Of a stretch of 64,000 nt of DNA, positions 15,274-24,382 are shown piece after piece. The notes beneath the pieces are model-generated. The model ran no database searches, was not told the origin of the DNA, and saw only the letters and a list, made by a program, of their open reading frames with translations. The position numbers and the translations under genes are program-made. Every line of letters begins with the position of its first letter. The first letter of the stretch is position 1. This DNA comes from JAAFIW01 sp031414805 (GTDB taxonomy: Bacteria; Pseudomonadota; Gammaproteobacteria; Burkholderiales; Burkholderiaceae_C): positions 154,513 through 218,512 of the forward strand of contig JANOQJ010000026.1 in assembly GCA_031414805.1 (NCBI GenBank). The letters are read 5' to 3'.

Positions 15274-17454
15274 ATGAAACAGCGTATCTCGACCGCTTTC
15301 TTAAGCACTTTCTCAATTGCATCAAACCGCATGGCCTTGATGGCAGCTTTGTTCAGCGCCGCGGTCGTTGTGAGTGCTTGTGGAGGAGGCGGGGGCGATG
15401 CGCCGCCTGCATCCAGCCCTGCGCCTATTGCCGGGCCAGCACCCACACCAGCCCCCAGCCCTGCACCGGCACCGACCCCCGCGCCAGTTCCGGCCCCAGC
15501 GCCTGCCCCGGCGCCAACCCCAGCACCCGCCCCTGCAATCAACCCGCTCAATTTGGTAGCAGGCTCCATCTCCGGGCCGGGCAATTTGGATGGAACTGGT
15601 GCTGCGGCCCGGTTCAACGCGCCGGGCGAAATGGCGCGGGATGCAGCAGGCAATTTGTATGTGGCCGATGCTGGCAACTTCACGGTGCGCAAGATCAGCC
15701 CCGCTGGGGTGGTGACCACCTTGGCGGGGCTAGACGGCACCCAGGGAAATGCAGACGGCACAGGCCCTGCCGCGCGCTTCTCGAAACTGTCGTCCATCGC
15801 GGTCGATACCACCGGCTCGGTGGTTGTGGTTGACGCGGATGTGCTGCGCAAGATCAGCCCGACGGGCGCAGTGAGCACCCTGCCGGTGAGCCTGGCGCGG
15901 GGGAATCTTGTGTACGTCTTTCCCAAGCTGGCGTTTGATGCCGGTGGCAATTTGTTCATCACATTGGGAAATCAGGTGCTTAAAGTCGCACCAGACGGCA
16001 CATCGTCGGTGTTCGCCACCGTGACCTATGTGCCGGGTGGCTGCTTCGGTCGCCAGCCGGTGCTGTGGGGCATTGCGGTCAGCCCCGAGGGCGTGGTGTA
16101 TGCAGCCGACAACGTGGGTCAAGTCATTCGCAGCTTTTCGCCCAGTGGGGTGATGTCTGTCGTGGCGGGCGACTTTTGCGTTGCGGGTACGCAAGATGGC
16201 GTGGGCAATCAGGCGCGCTTTGCGCAACCTACCTCCCTGGCGTTGGACAAAGCGGGCAACCTCTACGCGGCAGACTCGCGTCCGCCCGAGGGCTTTTATC
16301 AACCGGTCTCTCCCGTCGTCGCGGTGCGCAAGATCACACCGGCTGGTGTCGTGACCACCGTAGAAAAAGACTTTAAAGGCCTCGCAGGGCTTGCAGTCAG
16401 TGAGCAGGGCGTGCTGTTCATCAGCGACACCGCCAACGCGCGAATCTTGCAGAAGCGGCCAGACGAGCCAACAGCGGTGTATGCCGGTCCCGGCGAAGGA
16501 GCCGTCAACCTGCTCTTGAATATGAGTACCGATCCGCAGGGCAATATTTATACGCTGCAGATACCGACAGCGGCGTTCAACGCCGACGGCACACGCAATA
16601 GCTCTCTGGGGCCCGCCCTGAGCATGGTCAAAGTCTCCCCCCTGGGTAGCGCCACGGTGCTGGCGCGTGGCCTTGGCGGATTTTGGTTGAATCGCGGCGG
16701 CGTGGCAGCCGACAGCGCAGGCAATGTTTACAGCACCAGAGCAGCAATTGACCCGCAGAGACCGACTTTTGTGGCTGAGATGGGTGGTGATGTAATCAAA
16801 GTCGTGCCCAGTGACACGTTGCCAAGCGGCACCGTCAGCACCCTGTGGTCTACCGCCGACTTTGTGCCTGCGCGGCTTGCGGTCGATGGCAGCGGCACGG
16901 TGTATGTCGCGGGGTACAACAACGGCAAAACCGCTGGAAATCTGCCACCCGTCGCAACGCCCTATGTGGTCAAGCTGTCGCCCACCGGTCAGGTGCTGGG
17001 CCAGTTGCCACTGCTGACAGGTGGTCAGGTGGCACCGGATTACCGCTTTACACCCGAGCTCGCACTGGACGCCAGCGGCAATCTGTATGTGGCGGCCTAC
17101 AACACCATCCGCAAATTCAGCCCCACCGGGGTGATGACTGTGCTGGCCGGTGCCAGCGGTGTGGCGGGATCGGCCGACGGGACCACTGACCAGGCCCGCT
17201 TCGGAACCATCAGCGGCTTGGCGCTGGATGCAGCAGGCAACATTTACGCCGCCGATGCCACCCACGCCACCGTGCGAAAAATCACCCCGGCGGGTGTGGT
17301 CACCACCGTGGTGGGCAAAGCGGGCTCGCTGGGCATCACATTGGGCGAGCTTCCCGCCAGCCTGACCACCCCCAACGGCCTGGCCATCGATGCCAGCGGC
17401 TTTTTGTACATCAGCGCCGGGCAGGCGCTGCTGCGGGTGAAACTGCCGCAGTAG
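15274..17454 (+). CDS. NHL-repeat lipoprotein, copy 1
   Basis: 726 residues: signal peptide ending in lipobox VVSAC followed by GGGGG, a ~50-residue Pro/Ala linker, then repeated NHL beta-propeller strands of the form DAAGNLYVADAGNFTVRKIS-P-G-VVTTLAG. At least six blades can be counted, with later blades around residues 565-720. It is predicted to be anchored to a membrane by a lipidated cysteine with the propeller outside the cytosol. NHL propellers bind proteins, peptides or sugars; no catalytic motif is visible. It is the first of a tandem family with copies at 17806, 20085 (truncated) and 21159. Function unknown. Confidence 0.85.
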   Translation: MKQRISTAFLSTFSIASNRMALMAALFSAAVVVSACGGGGGDAPPASSPAPIAGPAPTPAPSPAPAPTPAPVPAPAPAPAPTPAPAPAINPLNLVAGSISGPGNLDGTGAAARFNAPGEMARDAAGNLYVADAGNFTVRKISPAGVVTTLAGLDGTQGNADGTGPAARFSKLSSIAVDTTGSVVVVDADVLRKISPTGAVSTLPVSLARGNLVYVFPKLAFDAGGNLFITLGNQVLKVAPDGTSSVFATVTYVPGGCFGRQPVLWGIAVSPEGVVYAADNVGQVIRSFSPSGVMSVVAGDFCVAGTQDGVGNQARFAQPTSLALDKAGNLYAADSRPPEGFYQPVSPVVAVRKITPAGVVTTVEKDFKGLAGLAVSEQGVLFISDTANARILQKRPDEPTAVYAGPGEGAVNLLLNMSTDPQGNIYTLQIPTAAFNADGTRNSSLGPALSMVKVSPLGSATVLARGLGGFWLNRGGVAADSAGNVYSTRAAIDPQRPTFVAEMGGDVIKVVPSDTLPSGTVSTLWSTADFVPARLAVDGSGTVYVAGYNNGKTAGNLPPVATPYVVKLSPTGQVLGQLPLLTGGQVAPDYRFTPELALDASGNLYVAAYNTIRKFSPTGVMTVLAGASGVAGSADGTTDQARFGTISGLALDAAGNIYAADATHATVRKITPAGVVTTVVGKAGSLGITLGELPASLTTPNGLAIDASGFLYISAGQALLRVKLPQ

Positions 17455-17470
17455 GCGCGAGGCCCCTTTC

Positions 17471-17526
17471 ACTATGAAAAACATAGCTTTTTGAGCAGCA
17501 TTCATTGGGGTTGCAGCTTTTTTTAT
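17471..17526 (+). repeat. TAGCTGCTTGAGCAG-type repeat (variant)
   Basis: A variant with ACTATGAAAAACATAGC, TTTTTGAGCAGCATTC, TTGGGGTTG and a poly-T tail, directly after the stop of NHL copy 1. Confidence 0.75.
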
Positions 17527-17724
17527 CTCTGAACGACATGGGAAGCACCACCCCGCAGGAGCCTGAGAGATTTGCATTCCAACGCAGCTCTTTCCCGACG
17601 ATGGCAAGCACCGGCCGCAGGCAACCCGACCCGGGTAGGGTTGATTTGCAACGCAATCCAGGCAGCATCAGCTCAAGCGCTTGCCCCACAGCCACGCGAG
17701 CCGATGCTCGTTTCTGCGCTGATA

Positions 17725-17775
17725 ACTACAAAAAACATAGCCGCTTGAGCAGCCTGTTCCTGCATAAAAGCCCCT
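17725..17775 (+). repeat. TAGCTGCTTGAGCAG-type repeat (variant)
   Basis: ACTACAAAAAACATAGCCGC and TTGAGCAGCCTG, followed by the start region of NHL copy 2. Confidence 0.75.
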
Positions 17776-17805
17776 TTTTATCAATTTATCCATGAAAGAT
17801 AAGTC

Positions 17806-20064
17806 ATGAAGCAACGTAGCGAAAAGTCCTTGAAACGCATGGCTTTGTTGAGCTTTTTATTTAGCGCTGCCCTGGCGGTCAGTGCCTGTGGGGGCGGTGG
17901 GGGTGATGCCCCGCCGCCGCCATCATCTCAACCACCACAAGCTGGCACGCCAGCACCTGTGCCTGTGCCGCCACCGCCTGCAGCGCCCGCACCCGTTCCA
18001 CCCGCATCCAGCCCTGCACCTGCCCCCGTGCCACCGCCGCCACCGCCTGCAGCACCTACGCCGGTTCCACCGGCACCAGGTCCTGCACCGGCGCCCGGTC
18101 CAACGCCCGCACCTGCACCCAGTCCAGACAAGCTCAACCTGTTTTCTGGAAGCTTGGTGGGGCCTGGCAATCTGGACGGCGCAGCCCTCGCCGCCCGTTT
18201 CAACGCGCCCCAGGGCGTGGCCCGTGATGCGGCGGGTAACTTGTATGTGGCTGACCAAGGCAACTTCACGGTGCGCAAGATCAGCCCGGCGGGCGTGGTC
18301 ACCACGCTGGCGGGGCAAGCTGGGGTTGAGGGCTCGGTCGATGGCGTGGGCAGCGCGGCGCGGTTTGCCGGGCCTTATGGTGTGGCGGTGGACAGCGCCG
18401 GAAGTGTCTACGTTGCCGACGTTCCCCGCCAAGCCGGTGGCGTGCACGCCGTTCGCAAAATCAGCCCCTCGGGTGCCGTGAGCACCCTGGCATTGAGTTT
18501 TCTGGCGAGCCAATCATTTGTTTTGCCATTTGCCATCACCGTGGATGCCAACGGCAACCTGTATGTTGGCTTTAGCAACAAGGTCTACAAAGTCACACCC
18601 AACGGGGTGGAATCGATTCTGGCAACGGTGCCGACGTTTACAGACCCTCTTATCATGGGCGGCTCCCAGTCGGTGCCTGAGCTTGCAGGTATCGCTGTGC
18701 AAACCGACGGTACGGTGTACGCGGCGGATTCCCGGGGCCATGTCATTCGCCGCATTGCACCCAACGGCAATGTGTCCACCGTGGCAGGCCGAGAAGGTTG
18801 TATTTACGGGATCGCGCTCGTACTGCAAAACACGCCCTGCGGGCCGTCCAACCCGCCGTCGGTGGATGGCGTGGGTGAAGCAGCCCGTTTTGCCGTTCCC
18901 CGCTGGTTGGCTCTGGACGCCGCCGGTGACTTGCTGGTGGTTGACGGTGGAAATGGTTCGAATGTTCCTGGGCGTGTGCTGCGTAAGGTCACGCCTGCCG
19001 GTGTGGTCACTACCATTGCCTCCGGGTTTGATGGCCTGGGCGGCTTGGCGCTTGATGGCCAGGGCGTGGCTTACCTTGGCGACCCGGTGAACTCGCGGGT
19101 GCTCAAAAAACTGCCCAATCAAGCCGCTGAGGTGTTCGTTGGCCCCAGCCAGTTGCCTGCTACGACCATTTTTCTCAATGTGACCACTGACCCCTCGGGT
19201 CAGATTTATGCATTGGAGAGGACCCCGCTATCGAATCCGGAGTATGCAATCCGCTTGGTGAAAGTCTCCGCGCAAGGCACAACCACGGCTGTGGCGCAAC
19301 GCCTGGGCGGGATTGTGCTGCCGCGTGCTGGCTTGGCCGCTGATGGCGCGGGCAACGTGTACAGCACCAAATCGGGGGCTAATTTTGCTGGATTTATCCC
19401 TTTGGAGAGCGGTGCAGAAGTCGTCAAAGTGTCACCCGCTGGTGTGGTAACTACCGTTTGGGCCACCACCAGTTTTATACCCGCCCGGGTGGCACTGGAT
19501 ACCAGCAGTAGCTTTTACATCGCCGGGTACAACAATGGCACTCAGATTGGCGTCACTCCCAACGCAGCCCCCTATGTGGTCAAGCTATCGCCCACGGGCC
19601 AGGTGCTGGCCCAATGGCCACTGCTGACCGCTGGCGAAGTGGCACCCACCTACCCCTACCTACCCGAGATCGCGCTGGACGCCAGCGGCAACCTGTTTGT
19701 GGCGGTCTACAACACCATCCGCAAAATCAGCCCGGCGGGCGTGCTCACGGTGGTGACGGGCTCTGCCGGTGCATCAGGCTCGGCCGATGGCACAGGCGAC
19801 CAGGCCCGGTTCGGCGAAATCAGAGGCTTGGCGCTGGATGCAGTGGGCAACATTTACGCAGCCGATGCCACCCACAACACGGTGCGAAAAATCACCCCGG
19901 CAGGCGTGGTGACAACGCTGGTTGGCAAAGCCGGTTCGACGGGCATCTTGCTGGGCGACTTGCCCGGCAGCCTGGCCACGCCAAACGGCCTGGCCCTGGA
20001 TGCCAGTGGCTTTTTGTACATCAGCACCGGACAGGCGCTGCTGCGGGTGAAGCTGCCGCAGTAG
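17806..20064 (+). CDS. NHL-repeat lipoprotein, copy 2
   Basis: 752 residues with the same plan as copy 1: lipobox AVSAC then GGGGGD, a long Pro-rich linker (to about residue 105), then NHL blades such as DAAGNLYVADQGNFTVRKIS. The first ~120 propeller residues (from DKLNLFSGSLVGPGNLDGA) and the last ~150 are nearly identical to copy 4 (21159), while the middle is more divergent, as expected from duplication plus gene conversion. The ATG at 17806 follows an AAGATAAGTC stretch with only a weak ribosome site. It is probably a surface or periplasmic binding protein; ligand unknown. Confidence 0.85.
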   Translation: MKQRSEKSLKRMALLSFLFSAALAVSACGGGGGDAPPPPSSQPPQAGTPAPVPVPPPPAAPAPVPPASSPAPAPVPPPPPPAAPTPVPPAPGPAPAPGPTPAPAPSPDKLNLFSGSLVGPGNLDGAALAARFNAPQGVARDAAGNLYVADQGNFTVRKISPAGVVTTLAGQAGVEGSVDGVGSAARFAGPYGVAVDSAGSVYVADVPRQAGGVHAVRKISPSGAVSTLALSFLASQSFVLPFAITVDANGNLYVGFSNKVYKVTPNGVESILATVPTFTDPLIMGGSQSVPELAGIAVQTDGTVYAADSRGHVIRRIAPNGNVSTVAGREGCIYGIALVLQNTPCGPSNPPSVDGVGEAARFAVPRWLALDAAGDLLVVDGGNGSNVPGRVLRKVTPAGVVTTIASGFDGLGGLALDGQGVAYLGDPVNSRVLKKLPNQAAEVFVGPSQLPATTIFLNVTTDPSGQIYALERTPLSNPEYAIRLVKVSAQGTTTAVAQRLGGIVLPRAGLAADGAGNVYSTKSGANFAGFIPLESGAEVVKVSPAGVVTTVWATTSFIPARVALDTSSSFYIAGYNNGTQIGVTPNAAPYVVKLSPTGQVLAQWPLLTAGEVAPTYPYLPEIALDASGNLFVAVYNTIRKISPAGVLTVVTGSAGASGSADGTGDQARFGEIRGLALDAVGNIYAADATHNTVRKITPAGVVTTLVGKAGSTGILLGDLPGSLATPNGLALDASGFLYISTGQALLRVKLPQ

Positions 20065-20084
20065 GTGCGAGGCCCCTATTCAAT

Positions 20085-21065
20085 GTGAAAAACATACCCG
20101 AAGGCATCAGTCTGGTGTTGGGCACCGCAACCGTACCGCCGCTGGCGCAATTGCCAACCGATATGCACGCAACGCCGCTGCCTTATCTGTCCAGCCTGGC
20201 GCTGGATCCGCAAGGCAACATTTATGCGGTCGAGCCGCGCTCGGACTTCAGCCGCAATCCGCTGTCGCGCTTGTTGAAAGTCAACCCGCAGGGATCGGTC
20301 ACGGTGGTGGCGGAGGTTCCCCTCATGGGCGGCGGCACCATGGCGGATCGCGGCGGGGTGGCGGTTGACCGGACTGGCAACGTGTTCGTGGCCACAGGTA
20401 TTGGTGGACGCAACTGCGGCTTTTCCTTTTGCGACCGCTCTGGCACGATCATCCGAGTGTCGCCCGGCGGTGCCACCACAACCCTGGTGTTTCCCACAGC
20501 AGGCAACGCACTATCGCCCGCCACAGACATCGTGCCAAACCGCATCACCACGGATGCCACCGGCAACCTCTACGTCAGCAGCGACCGGATAACTGACCTC
20601 GTGAATTGGACGTACTCAACGACGATTACCAAATTCTCGCCAAGCGGGGTACGTTTGTGGCAGTCGGCAGCCGCCTTGAGCTTTCTGCCGGGTCGTACGG
20701 TCGAGCTGGTTGCCGACGCTGCGGGCAACGTATTCGTCGGGGGCAATCCGATCCGCAAGTTAACACCCGAGGGCGTGGTATCGGACGTACCGGGACAGAC
20801 TGTCTTCTTTGGCGAGATTCGCGGTATGGCAATTGACGACGCAGGCAACCTGTATGTGGCCGAATACACCAACCACGTGATTCGCAAAGTCACCCCTGCG
20901 AGCGTGATCACCACTGTCGTCGGCACCCTGGGCCAGGAACGCATTGACCTGGGCACCTTGCCCGGCAGCATTGCCCGCCCCAGCGGCGTGGCCGTAGACT
21001 GCGCGGGCACGGTTCTGTATGTCAGCTCCGGCAATGCCTTGTTGCGGGTAAAGCTGCCGCAGTAA
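20085..21065 (+). pseudogene. 5'-truncated NHL-repeat protein (copy 3 remnant)
   Basis: A 326-codon open frame, starting at best at GTG 20085, that corresponds only to the C-terminal half of the neighbouring NHL proteins (from LSSLALDPQGNIYAVE to the common end LLRVKLPQ). It lacks signal peptide, lipobox and Pro-rich linker. The left breakpoint lies in the AAAAACATA of the interspersed repeat that follows each copy: copy 2 ends, the repeat's first bases follow, then mid-gene sequence. This fits loss of a 5' half by recombination or deletion at the repeat. It is more divergent than copies 1, 2 and 4. Expression is doubtful. Confidence 0.75.
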
Positions 21066-21077
21066 AACGCAGACGGT

Positions 21078-21130
21078 TACTATAAAAAACATAGCTGTTT
21101 GAGCAATCAACACCTGGGCTGAAGACACTT
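21078..21130 (+). repeat. TAGCTGCTTGAGCAG-type repeat (variant)
   Basis: ACTATAAAAAACATAGCTG, TTTGAGCAATCA, CCTGGGCTG and an ACACTTTTGAT tail, between the NHL remnant and copy 4. Confidence 0.8.
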
Positions 21131-21158
21131 TTGATCAAATGAACCGGAGAAACGAACC

Positions 21159-23444
21159 ATGAAACACCGCACCGACACACACTTGAAACGCATGGCCTGG
21201 ATGGCCGCTTTGTTCAGCGCTGCTGTGGCCTTGACGGCCTGTGGCGGCGGAGGGGGTGATGCGACGCCCGCGCCTGCGCCGGTGGCCACGCCCGCACCTG
21301 CGCCGGTGCCCGGACCGCCCGCTGGAACCCCAGCGCCGGGGCCAACACCAGCTCCCAGCCCTGCGCCCACGCCAAGCCCTTCACCGGCACCTGCGCCAGT
21401 GCCAGTGCCAGTGCCAGCCCCCAGTCCCGCGCCCGTTCCTGCGCCTGCGCCCGTTCCTGCGCCTGCGCCCGCCCCAGCCCCCGTGCCAGCCCCAGCCCCA
21501 AGTCCCGACAAACTCAACCTGTTTTCTGGCAGCCTGGTAGGCCCCGGCAATCTGGACGGTGCGGCGGCTGTCGCCCGTTTCAACGCGCCCCAAGGCGTGG
21601 CCCGCGATGCAGCGGGTAACTTGTATGTGGCCGACCAAGGCAACTTCACGGTGCGCAAGATCAGCCCGGCGGGCGTGGTCACCACGCTGGCGGGGCAGGC
21701 TGGGCTTGAGGGTTCGGTGGATGGCGTGGGCAGCGCGGCCCGGTTTGCGGGGCCTTATGGTGTGGCGGTGGACGGCACCGGCACGGTCTACATTGCCGAC
21801 GTGCCTCGCCAATCCGGTGGCGTGCATGCGGTTCGCAAAATCAGCGTCTCCGGTGCCGTGAGCACGCTGCCTTTGGGCTTTCTGGCCAGCCAGTCGTTTG
21901 TTTTGCCATTTGCCATCACGGTCGATGCAACGGGCAACTTGTATGTGGGCTTGAACAACCGGGTTTACAAAGTCACGCCCGACGGTGTCCAGGCACTTTT
22001 GGCCACTGTGCCGGCGTTTACCGATCCTTTTTCCATGGTCGGCACCCAGTCTTTGCCTCAGTTTTTAGGCATTGCTGCGCAGGCCGATGGCACGGTGTAT
22101 GTGAGTGATTGGGCGGGCCAGGTGATTCGCCGCGTGGCACCTAACGGCACGGTGACCACTGTTGCCGGTCGGCAAGGCTGCATCTATGCGTTCCCGCTCG
22201 TACCGCAAAACACGCCTTGCGGCCCAACGAATTCATCCCTTTCGGCGGACGGCGTGGGGGAAGCAGCCCGCTTTGCCTTTCCGCGCGGCATGGCTCTGGA
22301 CGCAACAGGTGATTTGTGGGTGCTTGACAACCCGGCCAAACCGAGTGGGCTTGGTTCGTCTGACCCGGCGCGGGTATTGCGCAAGGTCACGCCTGCCGGC
22401 GTGGTCACCACCTTGGCGAGCGGGTTTGACGGTTTGGGCGGGCTGGCGCTGGATGCGCAAGGCACGGCCTACCTGAGCGACCCGGTGAACGCGCGTCTTC
22501 TTACAAAACTGCCCGACCAAGCCGCGCAAGTGCTGGCGGGCCCCAGTCAATTGCCTGCAACGACCAACTTTCTTAACGTGACGACTGATCCCACAGGTGG
22601 GGTGCTTGCGCTGGATAGAAATCTGACGTCCACCGTGACTCGCTTGGTGAAGGTCTCGCCGCAAGGCACGGTGACTGCTGTGTTGCAAGGTTTGGGTGGG
22701 TCGTTGCTGCAGCGCGCCGGCCTGGCCGCTGACGCTGCGGGAAATGCCTACAGCAGCAAAGCAATCCCTGTTTCCGTCGGTTTTGCGAGTGTGGAGCGCG
22801 GCGGTGAGGTCGTCAAAGTGTCACCCGCTGGCGTGATGAGCACGGTGTGGTCGACCACCAGCTTTGTGCCCGCCCGGCTGGCGGTGGATGCCAGCAGCAG
22901 CCTGTATGTGTCCGGCTACCTCAATGAAGCGCGGATCAGCTTAGCCACGAACGTAGCCCCGTTCGTCGTCAAGCTGTCGCCCGCTGGTCAGGCCCAATGG
23001 CCACTGCTGGCCGCTGGCGAAGTGGCACCTGCCTACCCTTTCCTCGCCGAAATCGCGCCCGATACCAGCGGCAACCTGTACGTGGCGGTCTACAACACCA
23101 TCCGCAAAATCAGCCCGGCAGGCGTGCTCACTGTGCTGGCAGGTTCGACTGGTGCGTCAGGCTCGGCTGACGGCGCGGGCGATCAAGCCCGTTTCGGTGA
23201 AATTCGCGGCCTGGCGGTGGATGCAGCAGGCAACGTCTACGCCGCTGATGCCACGAACAACACGGTACGAAAAATCACACCCGCAGGCGTGGTGACCACA
23301 CTGCTGGGCAAGGTCGGCTCGCAGGGCGTTTTGCTGGGCGACTTGCCCGGCAGCCTGGCCACACCCAACGGCCTGGCGGTGGATGCCAGCGGCTTTTTGT
23401 ATATCAGCACCGGGCAGGCGCTGCTGCGGGTGAAGCTGCCTTGA
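21159..23444 (+). CDS. NHL-repeat lipoprotein, copy 4
   Basis: 761 residues: lipobox LTAC followed by GGGGGD, a Pro/Ala/Val-rich linker of ~85 residues encoded by short GCGCCTGCGCCC-like repeats, then an NHL propeller nearly identical to copy 2 at both ends. A good ribosome site (CCGGAGAAACG) precedes the ATG. The linker differs in length in every copy, consistent with slippage in its repetitive DNA. Predicted to be lipid-anchored outside the cytosol. Ligand and function are unknown; NHL domains generally mediate binding rather than catalysis. Confidence 0.85.
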   Translation: MKHRTDTHLKRMAWMAALFSAAVALTACGGGGGDATPAPAPVATPAPAPVPGPPAGTPAPGPTPAPSPAPTPSPSPAPAPVPVPVPAPSPAPVPAPAPVPAPAPAPAPVPAPAPSPDKLNLFSGSLVGPGNLDGAAAVARFNAPQGVARDAAGNLYVADQGNFTVRKISPAGVVTTLAGQAGLEGSVDGVGSAARFAGPYGVAVDGTGTVYIADVPRQSGGVHAVRKISVSGAVSTLPLGFLASQSFVLPFAITVDATGNLYVGLNNRVYKVTPDGVQALLATVPAFTDPFSMVGTQSLPQFLGIAAQADGTVYVSDWAGQVIRRVAPNGTVTTVAGRQGCIYAFPLVPQNTPCGPTNSSLSADGVGEAARFAFPRGMALDATGDLWVLDNPAKPSGLGSSDPARVLRKVTPAGVVTTLASGFDGLGGLALDAQGTAYLSDPVNARLLTKLPDQAAQVLAGPSQLPATTNFLNVTTDPTGGVLALDRNLTSTVTRLVKVSPQGTVTAVLQGLGGSLLQRAGLAADAAGNAYSSKAIPVSVGFASVERGGEVVKVSPAGVMSTVWSTTSFVPARLAVDASSSLYVSGYLNEARISLATNVAPFVVKLSPAGQAQWPLLAAGEVAPAYPFLAEIAPDTSGNLYVAVYNTIRKISPAGVLTVLAGSTGASGSADGAGDQARFGEIRGLAVDAAGNVYAADATNNTVRKITPAGVVTTLLGKVGSQGVLLGDLPGSLATPNGLAVDASGFLYISTGQALLRVKLP

Positions 23445-23465
23445 GTCACATACCCTTCATTCAAT

Positions 23466-23522
23466 CACTACAAAAAACATAGTTGCTTCAGCAGTAAATA
23501 CCTGGGCTGGATCCGTATTTTT
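23466..23522 (+). repeat. TAGCTGCTTGAGCAG-type repeat (variant)
   Basis: CACTACAAAAAACATAGTTG, CTTCAGCAGTAAAT and CCTGGGCTGG. The ~125 bp after it, up to the antitoxin gene, contains a fragment of the CCTTCCC-type repeat and no gene. Confidence 0.75.
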
Positions 23523-23646
23523 CAACTATGCCGGTGGTGAAATGTCTTGCTCCTTCCCGCCTTTGTGGGCAAGGGCGGGACGGGCGTGCGGTGCGGCAGC
23601 GTACTACAATATCGATCTGTTCTTGTACGCCGCGCAGGGCATCGAT

Positions 23647-23853
23647 ATGCATACCGTCACACTGTCCCCTAAATTTCAGGTTGTCATCCCGCAGTCTGTG
23701 CGCCAGACCATGGATTTGCAGCCGGGCTCGCAGTGGGCGGTGGTGCAGGTGGGCCAAGGCATTCAACTGATGCCGGTTCCCACGCTCGTGCAGCTGCAAC
23801 GGGAGCTGAAGGGCTGTGGAGCAGATTTGCCCGTTGAAGTCGACCGTTTTTAG
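23647..23853 (+). CDS. AbrB/MazE-type antitoxin (VapB-like)
   Basis: 68 residues with the SpoVT-AbrB swapped-hairpin motif: VTLSPKFQVVIPQSVRQTMD then LQPGSQWAVV, and an acidic/hydrophobic C-terminal tail that would wrap the toxin. The ATG at 23647 gives the normal family N-terminus; the longer frame adds 35 residues unlike the family. It is 11 bp upstream of a PIN-domain gene. It should neutralise the toxin and autorepress the pair; ATCGAT palindromes flank the start region (23610-23646). Confidence 0.85.
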   Translation: MHTVTLSPKFQVVIPQSVRQTMDLQPGSQWAVVQVGQGIQLMPVPTLVQLQRELKGCGADLPVEVDRF

Positions 23854-23864
23854 TCTGGCCCACC

Positions 23865-24260
23865 ATGGCAGCCCCGGCCAAAACCCCAGCCAAGCCCGTG
23901 GTGCTGGATTCGTCGTGCTGGCTGGAAGTGTTTGACGGCGGGCCGCGTGCCCCGTTGTACCAAGCGCAGGCTGCAGCGGTGGCGCAACTGGTGGTGCCCA
24001 TCGTGACGGTTTACGAGGTCTACAAATACCTGCGCCGCGTGCGCGATGAAGATGCCGCCCTGCGTGCGTCGCTGTATATGCAACAAGGCCAGGTAGTTGT
24101 GATGGACGCCACACTGGCCACGGCAGCCGCAGCCAACGGCTTGCCGCTGGCTGACAGCCTGATTTATGCAACGGCGCAGATGCGCGGCGCTGTGCTGTGG
24201 ACGCAGGACGCGCACTTTGATGGCCTGCCTGGGGTGAAGTACTTTCCGAAGGATGCCTGA
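23865..24260 (+). CDS. PIN-domain ribonuclease toxin (VapC-like)
   Basis: 131 residues with the four acidic PIN residues visible: D15 (VVLDSSCW), E51 (VTVYEVYK), D97 (LADSLIYATA) and D115 (TQDAHF). It is the nuclease of a type II toxin-antitoxin pair with the AbrB-type antitoxin just upstream; PIN toxins usually cut tRNA or rRNA. All catalytic residues and the full length are present, so it is probably functional. Location among NHL paralogs and interspersed repeats suggests a mobile or unstable neighbourhood. Confidence 0.88.
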   Translation: MAAPAKTPAKPVVLDSSCWLEVFDGGPRAPLYQAQAAAVAQLVVPIVTVYEVYKYLRRVRDEDAALRASLYMQQGQVVVMDATLATAAAANGLPLADSLIYATAQMRGAVLWTQDAHFDGLPGVKYFPKDA

Positions 24261-24313
24261 CGGCCTGGCGTGGCCGCGTGGAGTACTGGGTGCCGCTATA
24301 AAACTGCGTTTGA

Positions 24314-24372
24314 ACACTACAAGAAGAATAGCTGTTTGAGCAATTAATACATGGGCTGCAGCGGCTTTTTCA
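24314..24372 (+). repeat. TAGCTGCTTGAGCAG-type repeat (variant)
   Basis: ACTACAAGAAGAATAGCTG, TTTGAGCAATTAAT, CATGGGCTG and a GGCTTTTTCAT tail, between the PIN toxin and the end of the broken Yip1 gene. Confidence 0.75.
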
Positions 24373-24382
24373 TAAAAATCCG

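Larger units (their letters stand above)
17455..17805. other. Intergenic region between NHL copies 1 and 2
   Basis: This 351-bp gap holds two copies of the interspersed repeat (17471-17526 and 17725-17775). Between them are two related ~28-bp units (17535-17563 and 17597-17626), both of the form GAC.ATGG.AAGCACC..CCGCAGG. ORFs here show no family features. A CCTGAGAGATT string near 17571 recalls the glycine riboswitch core in reverse, but the rest of the aptamer is missing. Confidence 0.6.

Noticed and set aside
15730..17607. 625-codon minus-strand frame antisense to NHL copy 1
   Set aside because: A shadow of the repetitive NHL coding sequence; no domain, and it spans the real gene entirely.
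17535..17610. Glycine-riboswitch-like CCTGAGAGATT (reverse core)
   Set aside because: The purine-rich P3 part of the aptamer is missing and no glycine-cleavage or transporter gene lies downstream on the minus strand.
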